Source: Capnocytophaga catalasegens
GTDB lineage: Bacteria > Bacteroidota > Bacteroidia > Flavobacteriales > Flavobacteriaceae
Reading direction: 5' to 3'
DNA: 64,000 nucleotides
NCBI RefSeq assembly: GCF_026005215.1
Contig: NZ_BPMA01000002.1
Location: 62,001-126,000, forward strand
The translations under genes and the position numbers were made by a program. Shown in pieces: positions 36,777 through 45,854 of the stretch (its first letter is position 1; each line of letters opens with the position of its first letter). The notes beneath the pieces were generated by a model, which was not told where the DNA came from, searched no databases, and saw nothing but the letters and a program-made list of their open reading frames with translations.

Positions 36777-37889
36777 ATGAATTTAAAAAATTTATCTATT
36801 CTTTCCCTTATTGTATTGGGAAGTATCGCTACTTCTTGTAGCAAAAACGAAAGTTTTGAAGAAAAACTTGGAGGACTTAAACAAGTAGTATTTCCAGAAG
36901 TTGCAGAGCAAATAAAATCTTCTAAGCCTACAGGACGTGTAGTAGGAAATGAAATAGAAGTTATACAAACTGTAACTAAACAACAGACCTTAGCACCTGT
37001 ACAAATTGTTGATGGAAAAGACTTGGATGTTATCTACCCTGGTAGCGTGTTAGATGGAGAATCTTTCTTAAACGGTACTTATAACCCACTTGTAATAAAT
37101 AACCCACGAGAAATTACGCTCTCCACTACCTTACAAGGACCTAATGCAATTATAAAAGTAGGAGCTATTCCGGTAGTAAGTGACGTTCGTGAGAAAGTTA
37201 ATAAATTAGTAAGTCAAAATTCTACGGCAGTTGATTTCAGCAATACTGCTGCATACCTTACCTATATTTCTAATGAAGTAACAACTATTGAAAGTTTTAG
37301 TAAATCATTTGGTATTCACGCCAAATTAGATGTATTAAGTGGTTTAGTAAAAGCAAATTTTAGCTTTGAACAAACTAGTTTAACTATCAATAGCAAAAAA
37401 TATGTACTTATCAAGGTACGCCAACAATTCTACAATGTTACTGTGGATCCTAAAAATGCTGATACTTGGGGTGATATTCAAAATATAGGTAGCTACGAAC
37501 CTGTATATATCAGTAGTGTAGATTATGGACGAGTTGCTCACTTATTAGTAGAAACTGATGAAACTAGCGCAGAAGTTACCAAAACTATAAAAGCAGGTAT
37601 TAGCGCAACTTTTCCAAAAATAGGAGGAAATGTAGATACTAAGATGCAAGAAACAGCAAGGAATTATTATAAAAATAAAAGAATACAAATAATGATAGCA
37701 GGAGGACCTTTATCAACAAGTCGTTCTGTTACAGATTATGATAGTTTTATGCTATTCCTTCAAAACCCTAAACCTGAAGACTTAGTGAAATCTTCCGCTC
37801 CTATAGGCTATAAAGTTCGTACTTTAAAAGATAATCGTGAGGTAGAAGTTCGTACTCTATATACTGAACAGCGTATTTATCCTGAATAA
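36777..37889 (+). CDS. Cholesterol-dependent-cytolysin-like (CDCL) lipoprotein without domain 4
   Basis: 370 residues, lipobox Cys21. The thiol-activated cytolysin domain is recognisable: IYPGSVLDGESF (86-97) corresponds to the YPGA start motif of the fold, YISSVDYGR (244-252) to the near-invariant YISSVAYGR, and IMIAGGP with the Gly pair 309-310 to the hinge before the transmembrane hairpins' core sheet. The protein ends at 370, where true CDCs continue for about 110 residues into domain 4 with the cholesterol-binding undecapeptide; that domain is absent. Short CDC-like proteins of this type are known from Bacteroidota and need a second protein to make pores. Second gene of a two-gene unit, terminated at 37939-37974. 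Confidence 0.88.
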   Translation: MNLKNLSILSLIVLGSIATSCSKNESFEEKLGGLKQVVFPEVAEQIKSSKPTGRVVGNEIEVIQTVTKQQTLAPVQIVDGKDLDVIYPGSVLDGESFLNGTYNPLVINNPREITLSTTLQGPNAIIKVGAIPVVSDVREKVNKLVSQNSTAVDFSNTAAYLTYISNEVTTIESFSKSFGIHAKLDVLSGLVKANFSFEQTSLTINSKKYVLIKVRQQFYNVTVDPKNADTWGDIQNIGSYEPVYISSVDYGRVAHLLVETDETSAEVTKTIKAGISATFPKIGGNVDTKMQETARNYYKNKRIQIMIAGGPLSTSRSVTDYDSFMLFLQNPKPEDLVKSSAPIGYKVRTLKDNREVEVRTLYTEQRIYPE

Positions 37890-37938
37890 AAAAACAATAG
37901 AATTAAAAATTTATTGACTTATCGTTTCAAAAAAATAT

Positions 37939-37974
37939 AAAAATCAGTTTTCTTAAATGAAAACTGATTTTTTA
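37939..37974 (+). terminator. Terminator after the cytolysin-like gene
   Basis: Stem AAAAATCAGTTTTC / GAAAACTGATTTTT with a 6-base loop and T-rich tail. Confidence 0.92.
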
Positions 37975-38019
37975 TTCTAAATAAAATTGTAACTTTGCAG
38001 CACTTAAACAAATAAAAAA

Positions 38020-39807
38020 ATGCAAGTAATACAAGATATTTTAACTCCCGTAGTTCAAACAGCTGTAAATCAGCTATTTGGAGTTAAGTTAGACACCGTT
38101 GAGTTTCAGCAAACCAGAAAAGAATTTGAAGGAGATATTACCTTAGTTATTTTCCCGATACTTCGCCAAATAAAAGGAAATCCTGAACAAATTGGCTCGC
38201 AAGTTGGCTCGTTTTTACAAGAAAACAGCAACGAAGTTGTCAGATATAATGTGGTAAAAGGTTTTCTTAATCTGGTTATATCCAACACGTATTACACTCA
38301 TTTTCTAAAAGATATTTTACCTCAGAAAGATTTTGGAAAAACTCCCCAAAAACCTCATTCGCCTGCAATTATCGTAGAATACTCTTCCCCTAATACCAAT
38401 AAACCATTGCATTTGGGGCACGTGCGAAATAATTTGCTCGGATATTCGGTAGCAAAAATTATTGAAGCCTCAGGCAAAAAAGTATATAAAACCCAGATTA
38501 TCAACGATAGAGGTATTCATATTTGTAAATCAATGCTAGCTTGGCAACGCTTTAGTAATGGGGAAACTCCTGAAAGTACAGGGCTAAAAGGAGACAAATT
38601 GGTAGGCAATTACTATGTTATTTTTGACAAAAAATACAAAGAAGAAATAAATCAACTCATTTCAGAGGGAAAAACCAAAGAAGAGGCTGAAAAACAAGCA
38701 CCTATATTCTTGCAAGCCCAAGAAATGCTTCGCAAGTGGGAAGCTGGCGATCCAGAAGTTATTTCCCTTTGGAAACAAATGAACCAATGGGTATATGACG
38801 GATTTTCAGTAACTTACAAAAATTTAGGTGTTGATTTCGACTCGTATTACTACGAAAGCAATACCTATTTGCTTGGCAAAGATATCATTGATGAAGGATT
38901 GCAAAAAGGCGTTTTCTATCGTAAAGAAGACGGTTCGGTATGGTGCGACCTTACTGCCGACGGATTAGATGAAAAATTGGTACTTCGCTCCGATGGAACT
39001 TCTGTATATATAACCCAAGATATTGGGACGGCAATTCAACGCACCAAAGATTATCCTGATGTAAAAGGAATGGTCTATACGGTTGGTAATGAACAAGATT
39101 ATCATTTCAAAGTTTTGTTTCTAATCTTAAAAAAATTAGGTTTCGATTGGGCTAAAAATTTATATCATTTGAGCTATGGAATGGTCGAACTTCCCAACGG
39201 GAAAATGAAAAGCCGCGAAGGTACTGTGGTTGATGCCGATGATTTGATACAAGAAGTTACGTTTGTTGCCAAAGAAATCTCCCAAGAATTGGGCAAATTG
39301 GAAGGATATTCCAAAGTGCAAAAACAAGAATTGTACCGAATTATTGGGTTGGGTGCTTTGAAGTATTACATTTTAAAATATGACCCAAAAAAGACTATCA
39401 AATTCAATCCCGAAGAATCAATTGATTTTCAAGGAAATACAGCGCCTTTTATCCAATATGCTTATGCTCGTATTCGTTCTATTTTAAGAAAAGCTAATGC
39501 TGAAAATCAATCCTTTACTTTCTCAACAAATATTGAATTGCACGAAAAAGAAAAGGAATTGATAAAACTTATTTTGCAATTTCCAGAAGTGATACAAAAC
39601 GCTGCGAATAATTATAGTCCTGCGCTAATTGCTAATTTTGTCTATGATTTGGTCAAAGAATTCAATTCTTTTTATCAGAATGTATCCATTTTGGGAGAAG
39701 AAAATACAGATATACGCAATTTCAGAATAGAACTTTCACGAAAAGTAAGCGAAGTTATTGCCAGCGGATTTGACCTTTTGGGCATTCAAGTTCCCGAAAG
39801 AATGTAA
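38020..39807 (+). CDS. argS: Arginyl-tRNA synthetase
   Basis: 595 residues, class I synthetase charging tRNA-Arg. The N-terminal Add-1 domain (1 to about 110) is followed by the HIGH-type motif HLGH (131-134) in NKPLHLGHVRNN. The KMSKS counterpart is KMKSREGT near 395, as usual for ArgRS variants that lack the canonical KMSKS Lys arrangement. A C-terminal DALR anticodon domain contains QYAYARIRSILRKA. The -7 element TAACTTTG at 37990-37997 precedes the ATG by 22 bases. Single gene, upstream of the two tRNA genes. Confidence 0.97.
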   Translation: MQVIQDILTPVVQTAVNQLFGVKLDTVEFQQTRKEFEGDITLVIFPILRQIKGNPEQIGSQVGSFLQENSNEVVRYNVVKGFLNLVISNTYYTHFLKDILPQKDFGKTPQKPHSPAIIVEYSSPNTNKPLHLGHVRNNLLGYSVAKIIEASGKKVYKTQIINDRGIHICKSMLAWQRFSNGETPESTGLKGDKLVGNYYVIFDKKYKEEINQLISEGKTKEEAEKQAPIFLQAQEMLRKWEAGDPEVISLWKQMNQWVYDGFSVTYKNLGVDFDSYYYESNTYLLGKDIIDEGLQKGVFYRKEDGSVWCDLTADGLDEKLVLRSDGTSVYITQDIGTAIQRTKDYPDVKGMVYTVGNEQDYHFKVLFLILKKLGFDWAKNLYHLSYGMVELPNGKMKSREGTVVDADDLIQEVTFVAKEISQELGKLEGYSKVQKQELYRIIGLGALKYYILKYDPKKTIKFNPEESIDFQGNTAPFIQYAYARIRSILRKANAENQSFTFSTNIELHEKEKELIKLILQFPEVIQNAANNYSPALIANFVYDLVKEFNSFYQNVSILGEENTDIRNFRIELSRKVSEVIASGFDLLGIQVPERM

Positions 39808-39905
39808 ATTTGAATTCTATTTATTTTCATTTTCTTATTTTTTTAAATTATAAATTACTGATAAATATGTAGTTACATTTTTTTTGTAAAAAATTAGAAA
39901 AACGC

Positions 39906-39936
39906 CTTGTTTATTTTAATAATAGTTGTATCTTTG
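39906..39936 (+). promoter_or_regulatory. Promoter of the tRNA-Gly/tRNA-Leu unit
   Basis: CTTG at 39906-39909, 19 bases, TATCTTTG at 39929-39936. Confidence 0.75.
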
Positions 39937-39982
39937 CACCGCAAGTAAAGTAATAAAAATTATTACTTTATTTCTAATAATT

Positions 39983-40055
39983 GCGAAAATAGCTCAGTTG
40001 GTAGAGCGCAACCTTGCCAAGGTTGAGGTCGCGGGTTCGAACCCCGTTTTTCGCT
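39983..40055 (+). tRNA. tRNA-Gly(GCC)
   Basis: 73 bases without encoded CCA. Acceptor GCGAAAA / TTTTCGC, D-arm GCTC...GAGC, anticodon stem CAACC / GGTTG around TTGCCAA, T-arm GCGGGTTCGAACCCCG. Anticodon GCC reads GGC/GGT. Confidence 0.97.
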
Positions 40056-40074
40056 CTCTTTTTATTTAAAAAAG

Positions 40075-40160
40075 GCTCGGATGGTGGAATCGGTAGACAC
40101 GCTGGACTTAAAATCCAGTGGGCAGCAATGCCTGTGCGGGTTCAAGTCCCGCTCCGAGTA
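40075..40160 (+). tRNA. tRNA-Leu(UAA)
   Basis: 86 bases with the long variable arm expected of tRNA-Leu. Acceptor GCTCGGA / TCCGAGT (G-T at the terminal pair), anticodon loop CTTAAAA (UAA), T-arm GCGGGTTCAAGTCCCGC. It follows tRNA-Gly by 19 bases in one transcript. Confidence 0.97.
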
Positions 40161-40171
40161 CACGAAAAAAA

Positions 40172-40209
40172 CGCAATATCTTATAATACAGGATGTTGCG
40201 ATTTTTTTT
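40172..40209 (+). terminator. Terminator after the tRNA pair
   Basis: CGCAATATC / GATGTTGCG stem (one G-T pair) followed by eight T. Confidence 0.85.
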
Positions 40210-40274
40210 ATGTCAAAAATTATCCAACTAATCAATACCAAGTATAAAAGCGAGTATACATAAATGGTTATTTC

Positions 40275-40797
40275 CTATTCGTTTTCAATGGGTTGCAATC
40301 CTTGCAAATAGATATTATATTTCAAATGGTTGACGGGAGTGCTATTATAACCAGGATATACGTAATTATCTTGATAATTAGTAAATTTTTCAGTTATCAG
40401 GATAATATCGCCGTCAAATTGGCTTTTGCTACCACCGCGCATTTTGCCATCTGTGGTTTATTGAAAAACAACCAAAAACAACTTGCCGTCATACTTTTTG
40501 CACAAATCTTTGTCTATTTCAAATTTGCTATAAATCATCATTTAGCTTTATCTCTATTTCTCCTTTGTTTAAAAACTCCTGATACCCCGAAAATTCAACA
40601 ACACGAAATTTGAACTCCTTTTCAAGGATTGGAAAATACCAAGTGTGATAATTCTGCTCCAACAAAAAAGTAACAAAATCAAAATACTTACTTTTATCAG
40701 CCAATAAAAATGATAATTCAATATTTTTTTATCCTATTTAGGTACTATTTCTAACCCGTAATATTCTGCCTAATAGTTGCGAACGCTTTTCAGAAGG
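40275..40797 (-). pseudogene. Decayed gene beside the tRNAs, helicase-like remnants
   Basis: On the minus strand, protein-like segments appear in pieces. 40738-40797 reads PSEKRSQLLGRILRVRNST, containing QxxGRxxR, the form of SF2 helicase motif VI. Two in-frame stops follow, then 40545-40726 reads as continuous protein (NIELSFLLADKSKYFDF, YHTWYFPILEKEFKFRVVEF and on to a stop). 40275-40526, in another frame, reads KFEIDKDLCKKYDGKLFLVVF, broken here as KFEIDKDLCKKY and DGKLFLVVF, then a stop, TTDGKMRGGSKSQFDGDIIL, and on to a stop at 40275-40277. Stops plus a frameshift show decay. The stretch 40161-41077 otherwise has no gene. Location next to tRNAs suggests a relic of an integrated element. 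Confidence 0.6.
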
Positions 40798-41077
40798 GTA
40801 TAAAACCAAACTAAACCTTCGATAAGTAACGTGGCTGTAAAATCGGATATGTTTTTTTAGAAAAATAAAAACAAACACGAAAATTTGATTTTAAACAAAA
40901 AAGCCCAAAAACTTCATACAGGAAAAGGCATTTATCGAAGTTCTTACAAAAATGCTTAATAAACTTTCTTGTTGTTTCATTTTTGTGAAAAAAAAATTGT
41001 ATATTTACACCCAACAAAATACATTTTAAAATATATTTATTTAATAAAAATTTCAACCTTTACAAATTAAAATAATC

Positions 41078-42154
41078 ATGCTCAGATTTTTATCTTTTAC
41101 AACCGTATGCTTACTACTTTTTTTTGCTTGTAAAAAAGATAGTATAGAGTCAATTCAGATTAACTCAGAAAAACCTGAAATCCTTACCCCTGAGAAACAA
41201 AAACCCATCGCGTATGATTGGGATTTCTATCTACAGCCCTCTCGATTGTATATGGTGAAAAATGAACCCAATATCGAGCTTAAAAAAATCTATTATCAAA
41301 TAGCAGCTACCCCGTGTGGCGACTGGTTCGATGGCGTTACTCCCAATAGCGAGAAAAGCGATAATCGGTTGAAAAACTACATTGATAATGCCGAAAAAGC
41401 TCAGAAAACGCCTATTGTAGTCGTGTATGGTATTCCGAATCGCGATTGTGGAAGTTTTTCGGCAGGTGGTCATAAAAATGCAACAGATTACAAGGCGTGG
41501 ATAAACCGCGTTAGTAATATTATTGGTCAGCGTCGTGCTGTGGTCATTATAGAACCCGATGCTATCAATTATTGTGGCTTAAAACCCAATGACCCTAAGC
41601 GTATTGAACGTGCTGAATTACTTACTTACGCAGGCAAAACTATTTCTGAGAGAAATAAAAATGCTGTAACTTACATTCACGCAGGAAGTTCTGGATTGCG
41701 AGTGAATGACGTTGCCAATACCATTATCGAAAGTGGTGTAAAATATATGCGCGGTTTCGCGACCAATGTTTCAGGAGTTCGTGGTACCAAAGAGGAACAA
41801 GAATGGGCAGAAAAATTAGTCCAACGATTAGGAGAATTAGGCATATCAGGCAAACATTATGTAATAGATACAGGACGCAGTGGCATTCACGCTCCCAAAA
41901 ATCCGAACCCTAATGCGACGTATAATTCTTGTAATAATTTTGCAGCGGCATTAGGTCCACGTAGTACTAAAAATACCACAGGAACACACGCCGATGCTTA
42001 TCTGTGGATCAATGGTGGAGGCGGCTCTGACGGTGCTTGTGGTATGGGAGCTCCAGCTGCGGGACAACCCTATCCCGAATATGCCCGAGCTTTAGTTAAT
42101 AATGCTATTCGAGTAGGTTCAATCGAAATATTAGAATTACCTAATGGATTATAG
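41078..42154 (+). CDS. Lipoprotein glycoside hydrolase family 6 (cellulase/cellobiohydrolase-type)
   Basis: 358 residues. Lipobox Cys18 in LLLFFACKKDS, with Lys-Lys-Asp right after the lipid, compatible with surface export. The catalytic domain carries both GH6 signatures: VVYGIPNRDCGSFSAGG with Asp123, and VVIIEPDAIN with Asp161, the general acid. Further GH6 landmarks are HYVIDTGRSG and LWINGGGGSDG. GH6 enzymes invert beta-1,4-glucan bonds. They are commonest in Actinomycetota and fungi and unusual in Flavobacteriia, and base composition here looks richer in G+C than the flanks, so transfer is likely. The true substrate in this organism is unknown. Single gene between the pseudogene and the LysM gene. 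Confidence 0.92.
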   Translation: MLRFLSFTTVCLLLFFACKKDSIESIQINSEKPEILTPEKQKPIAYDWDFYLQPSRLYMVKNEPNIELKKIYYQIAATPCGDWFDGVTPNSEKSDNRLKNYIDNAEKAQKTPIVVVYGIPNRDCGSFSAGGHKNATDYKAWINRVSNIIGQRRAVVIIEPDAINYCGLKPNDPKRIERAELLTYAGKTISERNKNAVTYIHAGSSGLRVNDVANTIIESGVKYMRGFATNVSGVRGTKEEQEWAEKLVQRLGELGISGKHYVIDTGRSGIHAPKNPNPNATYNSCNNFAAALGPRSTKNTTGTHADAYLWINGGGGSDGACGMGAPAAGQPYPEYARALVNNAIRVGSIEILELPNGL

Positions 42155-42428
42155 CATTTTTCAATAAAATTTATTTACTTGATAATCAATAGATTTTAAA
42201 GATATTTTTTCTGTTGATTCTTTTTGCTTATGAAAAAAAATTATCTATGCACGATAATACCATTTCTGCTCCAGAAGATTGAGTTTATTACAGAGGAGAT
42301 GAATTTGATGCAAATCAATTAAATAAATCACATAAACTATATTTATAATTCGATTTTAAGAAAAATATTTTTTTTATTTTTCAAAAAATTGTAATTTTAC
42401 ACCCGTAAAACATAAAAACAATATCCTT

Positions 42429-42809
42429 ATGAGTTTTAAAGAAAAATACAACTCTTTGCTTACTTTTGCCAAAGATTTGGGTATGCGCAATACCAACGTA
42501 GAAGAAAAAACCGATGCTCTTTATATAAAAGGAGAAGTGAACACTCCCTATGAAAAAAATATTTTCTGGGATAAGTTAAAAGAAATCGGTGGGGAGGCAG
42601 CCTCTGATATCAAAGCAGATATTAGCGTATTAGACAACTCTATTTATCACATTCATACAGTGGTTAAAGGAGAAACTCTTAGCAAAATTGCTAAAAAATA
42701 TTATGACGATGCCAACAAGTATCAAATTATTTTTAAAGCCAATACTGACAAACTTAAAAATCCTGATTTGATTCAGATAGGGCAACAACTAATCATTCCT
42801 AAATTGTAA
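42429..42809 (+). CDS. LysM domain protein (YgaU/Kbp-like)
   Basis: 126 residues. A BON-like N-terminal domain (1 to about 70) is followed by one LysM repeat (74-125: HTVVKGETLSKIAKKYY to IGQQLIIPKL). The layout matches the potassium-binding protein Kbp (YgaU) of E. coli; no signal peptide is seen, so a cytoplasmic place is likely. Monocistronic, with a terminator hairpin 30 bases on. Confidence 0.88.
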   Translation: MSFKEKYNSLLTFAKDLGMRNTNVEEKTDALYIKGEVNTPYEKNIFWDKLKEIGGEAASDIKADISVLDNSIYHIHTVVKGETLSKIAKKYYDDANKYQIIFKANTDKLKNPDLIQIGQQLIIPKL

Positions 42810-42838
42810 TAACAAATTTAGCTAATTTAAGAGATATG

Positions 42839-42871
42839 AAAACTCCTGTGTAACATACATAGGAGTTTTTT
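42839..42871 (+). terminator. Terminator after the LysM gene
   Basis: AAAACTCCT / AGGAGTTTT stem with a 13-base loop, followed by T's. Confidence 0.85.
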
Positions 42872-42908
42872 ACTTCAATAAAAATAAATCATAAAATTTT
42901 TAAGAAAA

Positions 42909-45755
42909 ATGTATTTTTTTAAGAAAAACACTACAAAATCAATACTTTTATTACTCATTCTTTTTATAAATTGTTCAATTTCTTCTGCACAAGAAATTGT
43001 GCTTCCTATATCTTCCAAAACGATTATAAACATATTCAACACAGGCGAAAAAAATATCAAATGGGAATTCCCAATTGATAATTCAAATGAAATATCATTG
43101 GTTTGGAGTGAAAAACAAACTTCTTTTTCAGTTCAAAATATAAAAACTTTTGTAGGTTACGAAAATGACACATTCCGTGCAACTCTTTCTTTTCAAAATG
43201 ACCAAATTAGTGGAAATTTAATGCTTTCTGATAGAGAAATTACACTTTTTACCAATCCACAAGGAAGCATCTCAATAACCTCTTCCCATTTACACAACGC
43301 ACATTGTGGAAATTGTGTTTCAAACGAATGCAGTATATCCCCTCCTGCATCTATCAGATTTCAATCTGGCATAGAAACTCCATTACAATTGAGTGAATTT
43401 ACAACCAATCAAAGTAAAAGTCTTGCCGATGATGTACTTCGTGTATATAGACTTGCGATGCCTATTACTTATGAATATTATACATCAAAATTTCGAAATA
43501 ATCTTCTTGATGTACAACTTTTTTGGGCAAATACGGAAATATCTCTTAACGAAATTTATCTAAGAGACCTTGCTGTAAAATTTCAAGTAGTCAATAACGA
43601 AAAACTTGTTATTACAACCATAGACGACCCTATAAACAATGCCAATTTTAGAAAGAATGCACGAGAAATTATATTAAATTCTACCGAAAATATCAACAAA
43701 CTAATCACTGCTAATGATTACGATATAGGAATTGTTATTGGCAAAAACTCTCAATTACAAGAATTTCCTGATGGAACTCCTCAAGGAGGCTTGCTTGGTT
43801 TAGCAGGCGTTGGGGCTGGTTATATTAGCTCGTTTAAGGCACAAGGTATAGCTATTGCTTCTACCTTGACTATTGCCCACGAAATAGGACATATGCTGGG
43901 GGCTCAACACACGTTTTCTGAAGGAGGAGATGGTTCTGTAAAAACAGAACCCAAAGAAGGTCAATCAATAATGAGTTACGGAACTCCTGCCAACTTTTTT
44001 TCATTGGTTAGTATTTTCGAACATATAAAACCTTTGCTTGCTCGTATGCCATATTATTCAGATAATGCAAGGAAGAATTTAGTAGGAATTCCCTTCTACA
44101 ATGACAATTTTTACTACAATAATGCTTCTTACGGAATAAAAACAGGTAACAAAGCGCCATCTTTGAACAAAAGCAATCTAAAAACAAAATATACTCTTCC
44201 ACAAAATACTTTTTTCCAATTTCAGATGAAAGCTACCGATCCAGAAAATCAGAAATTGTATTATCTTGCTCATCAAGCCGATATAAAAAGTCTTGATACG
44301 AATGAAGCTTCTAATGCTGTCTTTCTGACACAACCTGCTTCTGTCAAAAATAGAAGCTGTTTTCAAACAGAATATGAACCAAATCTCATCAATTTTTATA
44401 AATTGAATGAAGAACTTTATACAGAGAGGGCATTTTCAACTCCAACACAAACAGGGACTTTTACATTTTGGCTTGGCGTAAGAGATTCTGACCTTGATCC
44501 GAACTACACTGAGCGAACCAATCGAGCAACCACTTATGATATGATGCAAACAAGCGTAGAAATAAAACAAGGTATTCCTTTTGTATTGACCAATGAGTTT
44601 GCACAAAGTTACAAAGCTGGGCAGAAACTCAATCTCAAATGGAATGTAGATGCCAATAGCTTTGGTAGCCATTCCAACGTACGTATTTTACTCTCTGATG
44701 ACTTCGGAGACACTTTCAGATATGTATTAGTGGATAAAACTGAAAATGACGGAACTTGTGAGATTGTTTTTCCTTCGGATATTTCGATAGGGACAACAAA
44801 AATTAAATCGCCTTTCTCAGCAACTGATACATTTGATATTCCGGCAGGAGTTATCAAGATTGAAGTAATTGACCATATAGCTTATGCTATCTCGCATACA
44901 CGTCCGTTTTCAGCAAAAAGGCGCTTGTCATCTATTGAAACTCAAATTATTGGTGGATTTACCCTTGAAAAATCAGAAATTACCTTCCAAAATACACCCG
45001 AGCGTGAGATTACAGTGTTTTGCCATCAAATACCTGAAAAAGCTACAGTTACTGCTATTTCAACTTGTAATGCAAATACCTCACCAAATATTTCTTATAA
45101 AGAAACCAATGTGCAATCGCAATGTAAGCAACATACCTTGATTAGAGAATGGACAGCAACAGACCTATGTGGTAATACTGCTATTTTCCAACAACTGATT
45201 CACATAATACCTGCCAGTGAACCTCTTGTTTTCATAGGAAATTTACCTCAAAATATAGTTGTTAGCTGCAATAACATTCCACTTCCTGCCACTTACTTAG
45301 CTACAAAAGGCGGTTGTGATGCGGTTCAAATAACCTATGAAGAACAGAAAGACAGCAACACATCGTGTAAGGAAACCTATACCATTACTCGATACTGGAC
45401 GGCAACAGACCAATGTGGCAACAAAGCCACACATACACAAACCATTATGGTTTTGCCTGAAATAAAAATATACAATGCCGTTTCTAAAAATTATAATACA
45501 AATTACTTCAAAATAGAAGGATTAGAGGCTTATACTGATACACATGTTTTAATTTTCGACCAGATGGGCTTGCGTGTTTATGAAACGTATAATTATGGCG
45601 TAAATGGCAATGTTTTCAAAGGAATTTCAAATGTTAAAGGCTTCTCGCAAGGGAAAAAAGTTCCCAACGGAACCTATTTTTATATACTTTCGTATAAAGA
45701 TTTCCAAAAACAATCTTATCGTAAGAGTGGATTCTTATACGTAGGAGGCGATTAA
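42909..45755 (+). CDS. Secreted reprolysin-like metalloprotease with T9SS type B sorting domain
   Basis: 948 residues. Signal peptide (hydrophobic 11-27, ending SSAQ). After a propeptide-like region comes the zinc site HEIGHMLGAQH with His324, Glu325, His328 and His334, followed by a Met-turn in SIMSYG, the metzincin (reprolysin/M12B) plan. The middle holds immunoglobulin-like and HYR-like domains with paired Cys (TDLCGNTA, TDQCGNKA). The last 90 residues (VPNGTYFYILSYKDF to FLYVGGD) are the gliding-motility-associated type B C-terminal domain that directs secretion by the type IX system. It should be exported to cleave extracellular protein. Ends at a strong terminator. Confidence 0.9.
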   Translation: MYFFKKNTTKSILLLLILFINCSISSAQEIVLPISSKTIINIFNTGEKNIKWEFPIDNSNEISLVWSEKQTSFSVQNIKTFVGYENDTFRATLSFQNDQISGNLMLSDREITLFTNPQGSISITSSHLHNAHCGNCVSNECSISPPASIRFQSGIETPLQLSEFTTNQSKSLADDVLRVYRLAMPITYEYYTSKFRNNLLDVQLFWANTEISLNEIYLRDLAVKFQVVNNEKLVITTIDDPINNANFRKNAREIILNSTENINKLITANDYDIGIVIGKNSQLQEFPDGTPQGGLLGLAGVGAGYISSFKAQGIAIASTLTIAHEIGHMLGAQHTFSEGGDGSVKTEPKEGQSIMSYGTPANFFSLVSIFEHIKPLLARMPYYSDNARKNLVGIPFYNDNFYYNNASYGIKTGNKAPSLNKSNLKTKYTLPQNTFFQFQMKATDPENQKLYYLAHQADIKSLDTNEASNAVFLTQPASVKNRSCFQTEYEPNLINFYKLNEELYTERAFSTPTQTGTFTFWLGVRDSDLDPNYTERTNRATTYDMMQTSVEIKQGIPFVLTNEFAQSYKAGQKLNLKWNVDANSFGSHSNVRILLSDDFGDTFRYVLVDKTENDGTCEIVFPSDISIGTTKIKSPFSATDTFDIPAGVIKIEVIDHIAYAISHTRPFSAKRRLSSIETQIIGGFTLEKSEITFQNTPEREITVFCHQIPEKATVTAISTCNANTSPNISYKETNVQSQCKQHTLIREWTATDLCGNTAIFQQLIHIIPASEPLVFIGNLPQNIVVSCNNIPLPATYLATKGGCDAVQITYEEQKDSNTSCKETYTITRYWTATDQCGNKATHTQTIMVLPEIKIYNAVSKNYNTNYFKIEGLEAYTDTHVLIFDQMGLRVYETYNYGVNGNVFKGISNVKGFSQGKKVPNGTYFYILSYKDFQKQSYRKSGFLYVGGD

Positions 45756-45792
45756 ACTATTATGGATAGAAAACTCATACGAATATATAACC

Positions 45793-45829
45793 AAAAATCA
45801 GTAGAAATGCTTAGTCTCTACTGATTTTT
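45793..45829. terminator. Terminator between the metalloprotease and uvrA
   Basis: AAAAATCAGTAGA / TCTACTGATTTTT with an 11-base loop; usable on both strands between convergent genes. Confidence 0.92.
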
Positions 45830-45854
45830 TATAAATACATACAATGAGATTCTA

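Noticed and set aside
40293..40613. 106-codon plus-strand frame with hydrophobic product
   Set aside because: Antisense to protein-like minus-strand segments of the decayed gene; no start-site signal.
40811..41056. 81-codon minus-strand frame upstream of the GH6 gene
   Set aside because: Composition is low complexity, reads across the GH6 promoter region, and is out of frame with the pseudogene remnants.
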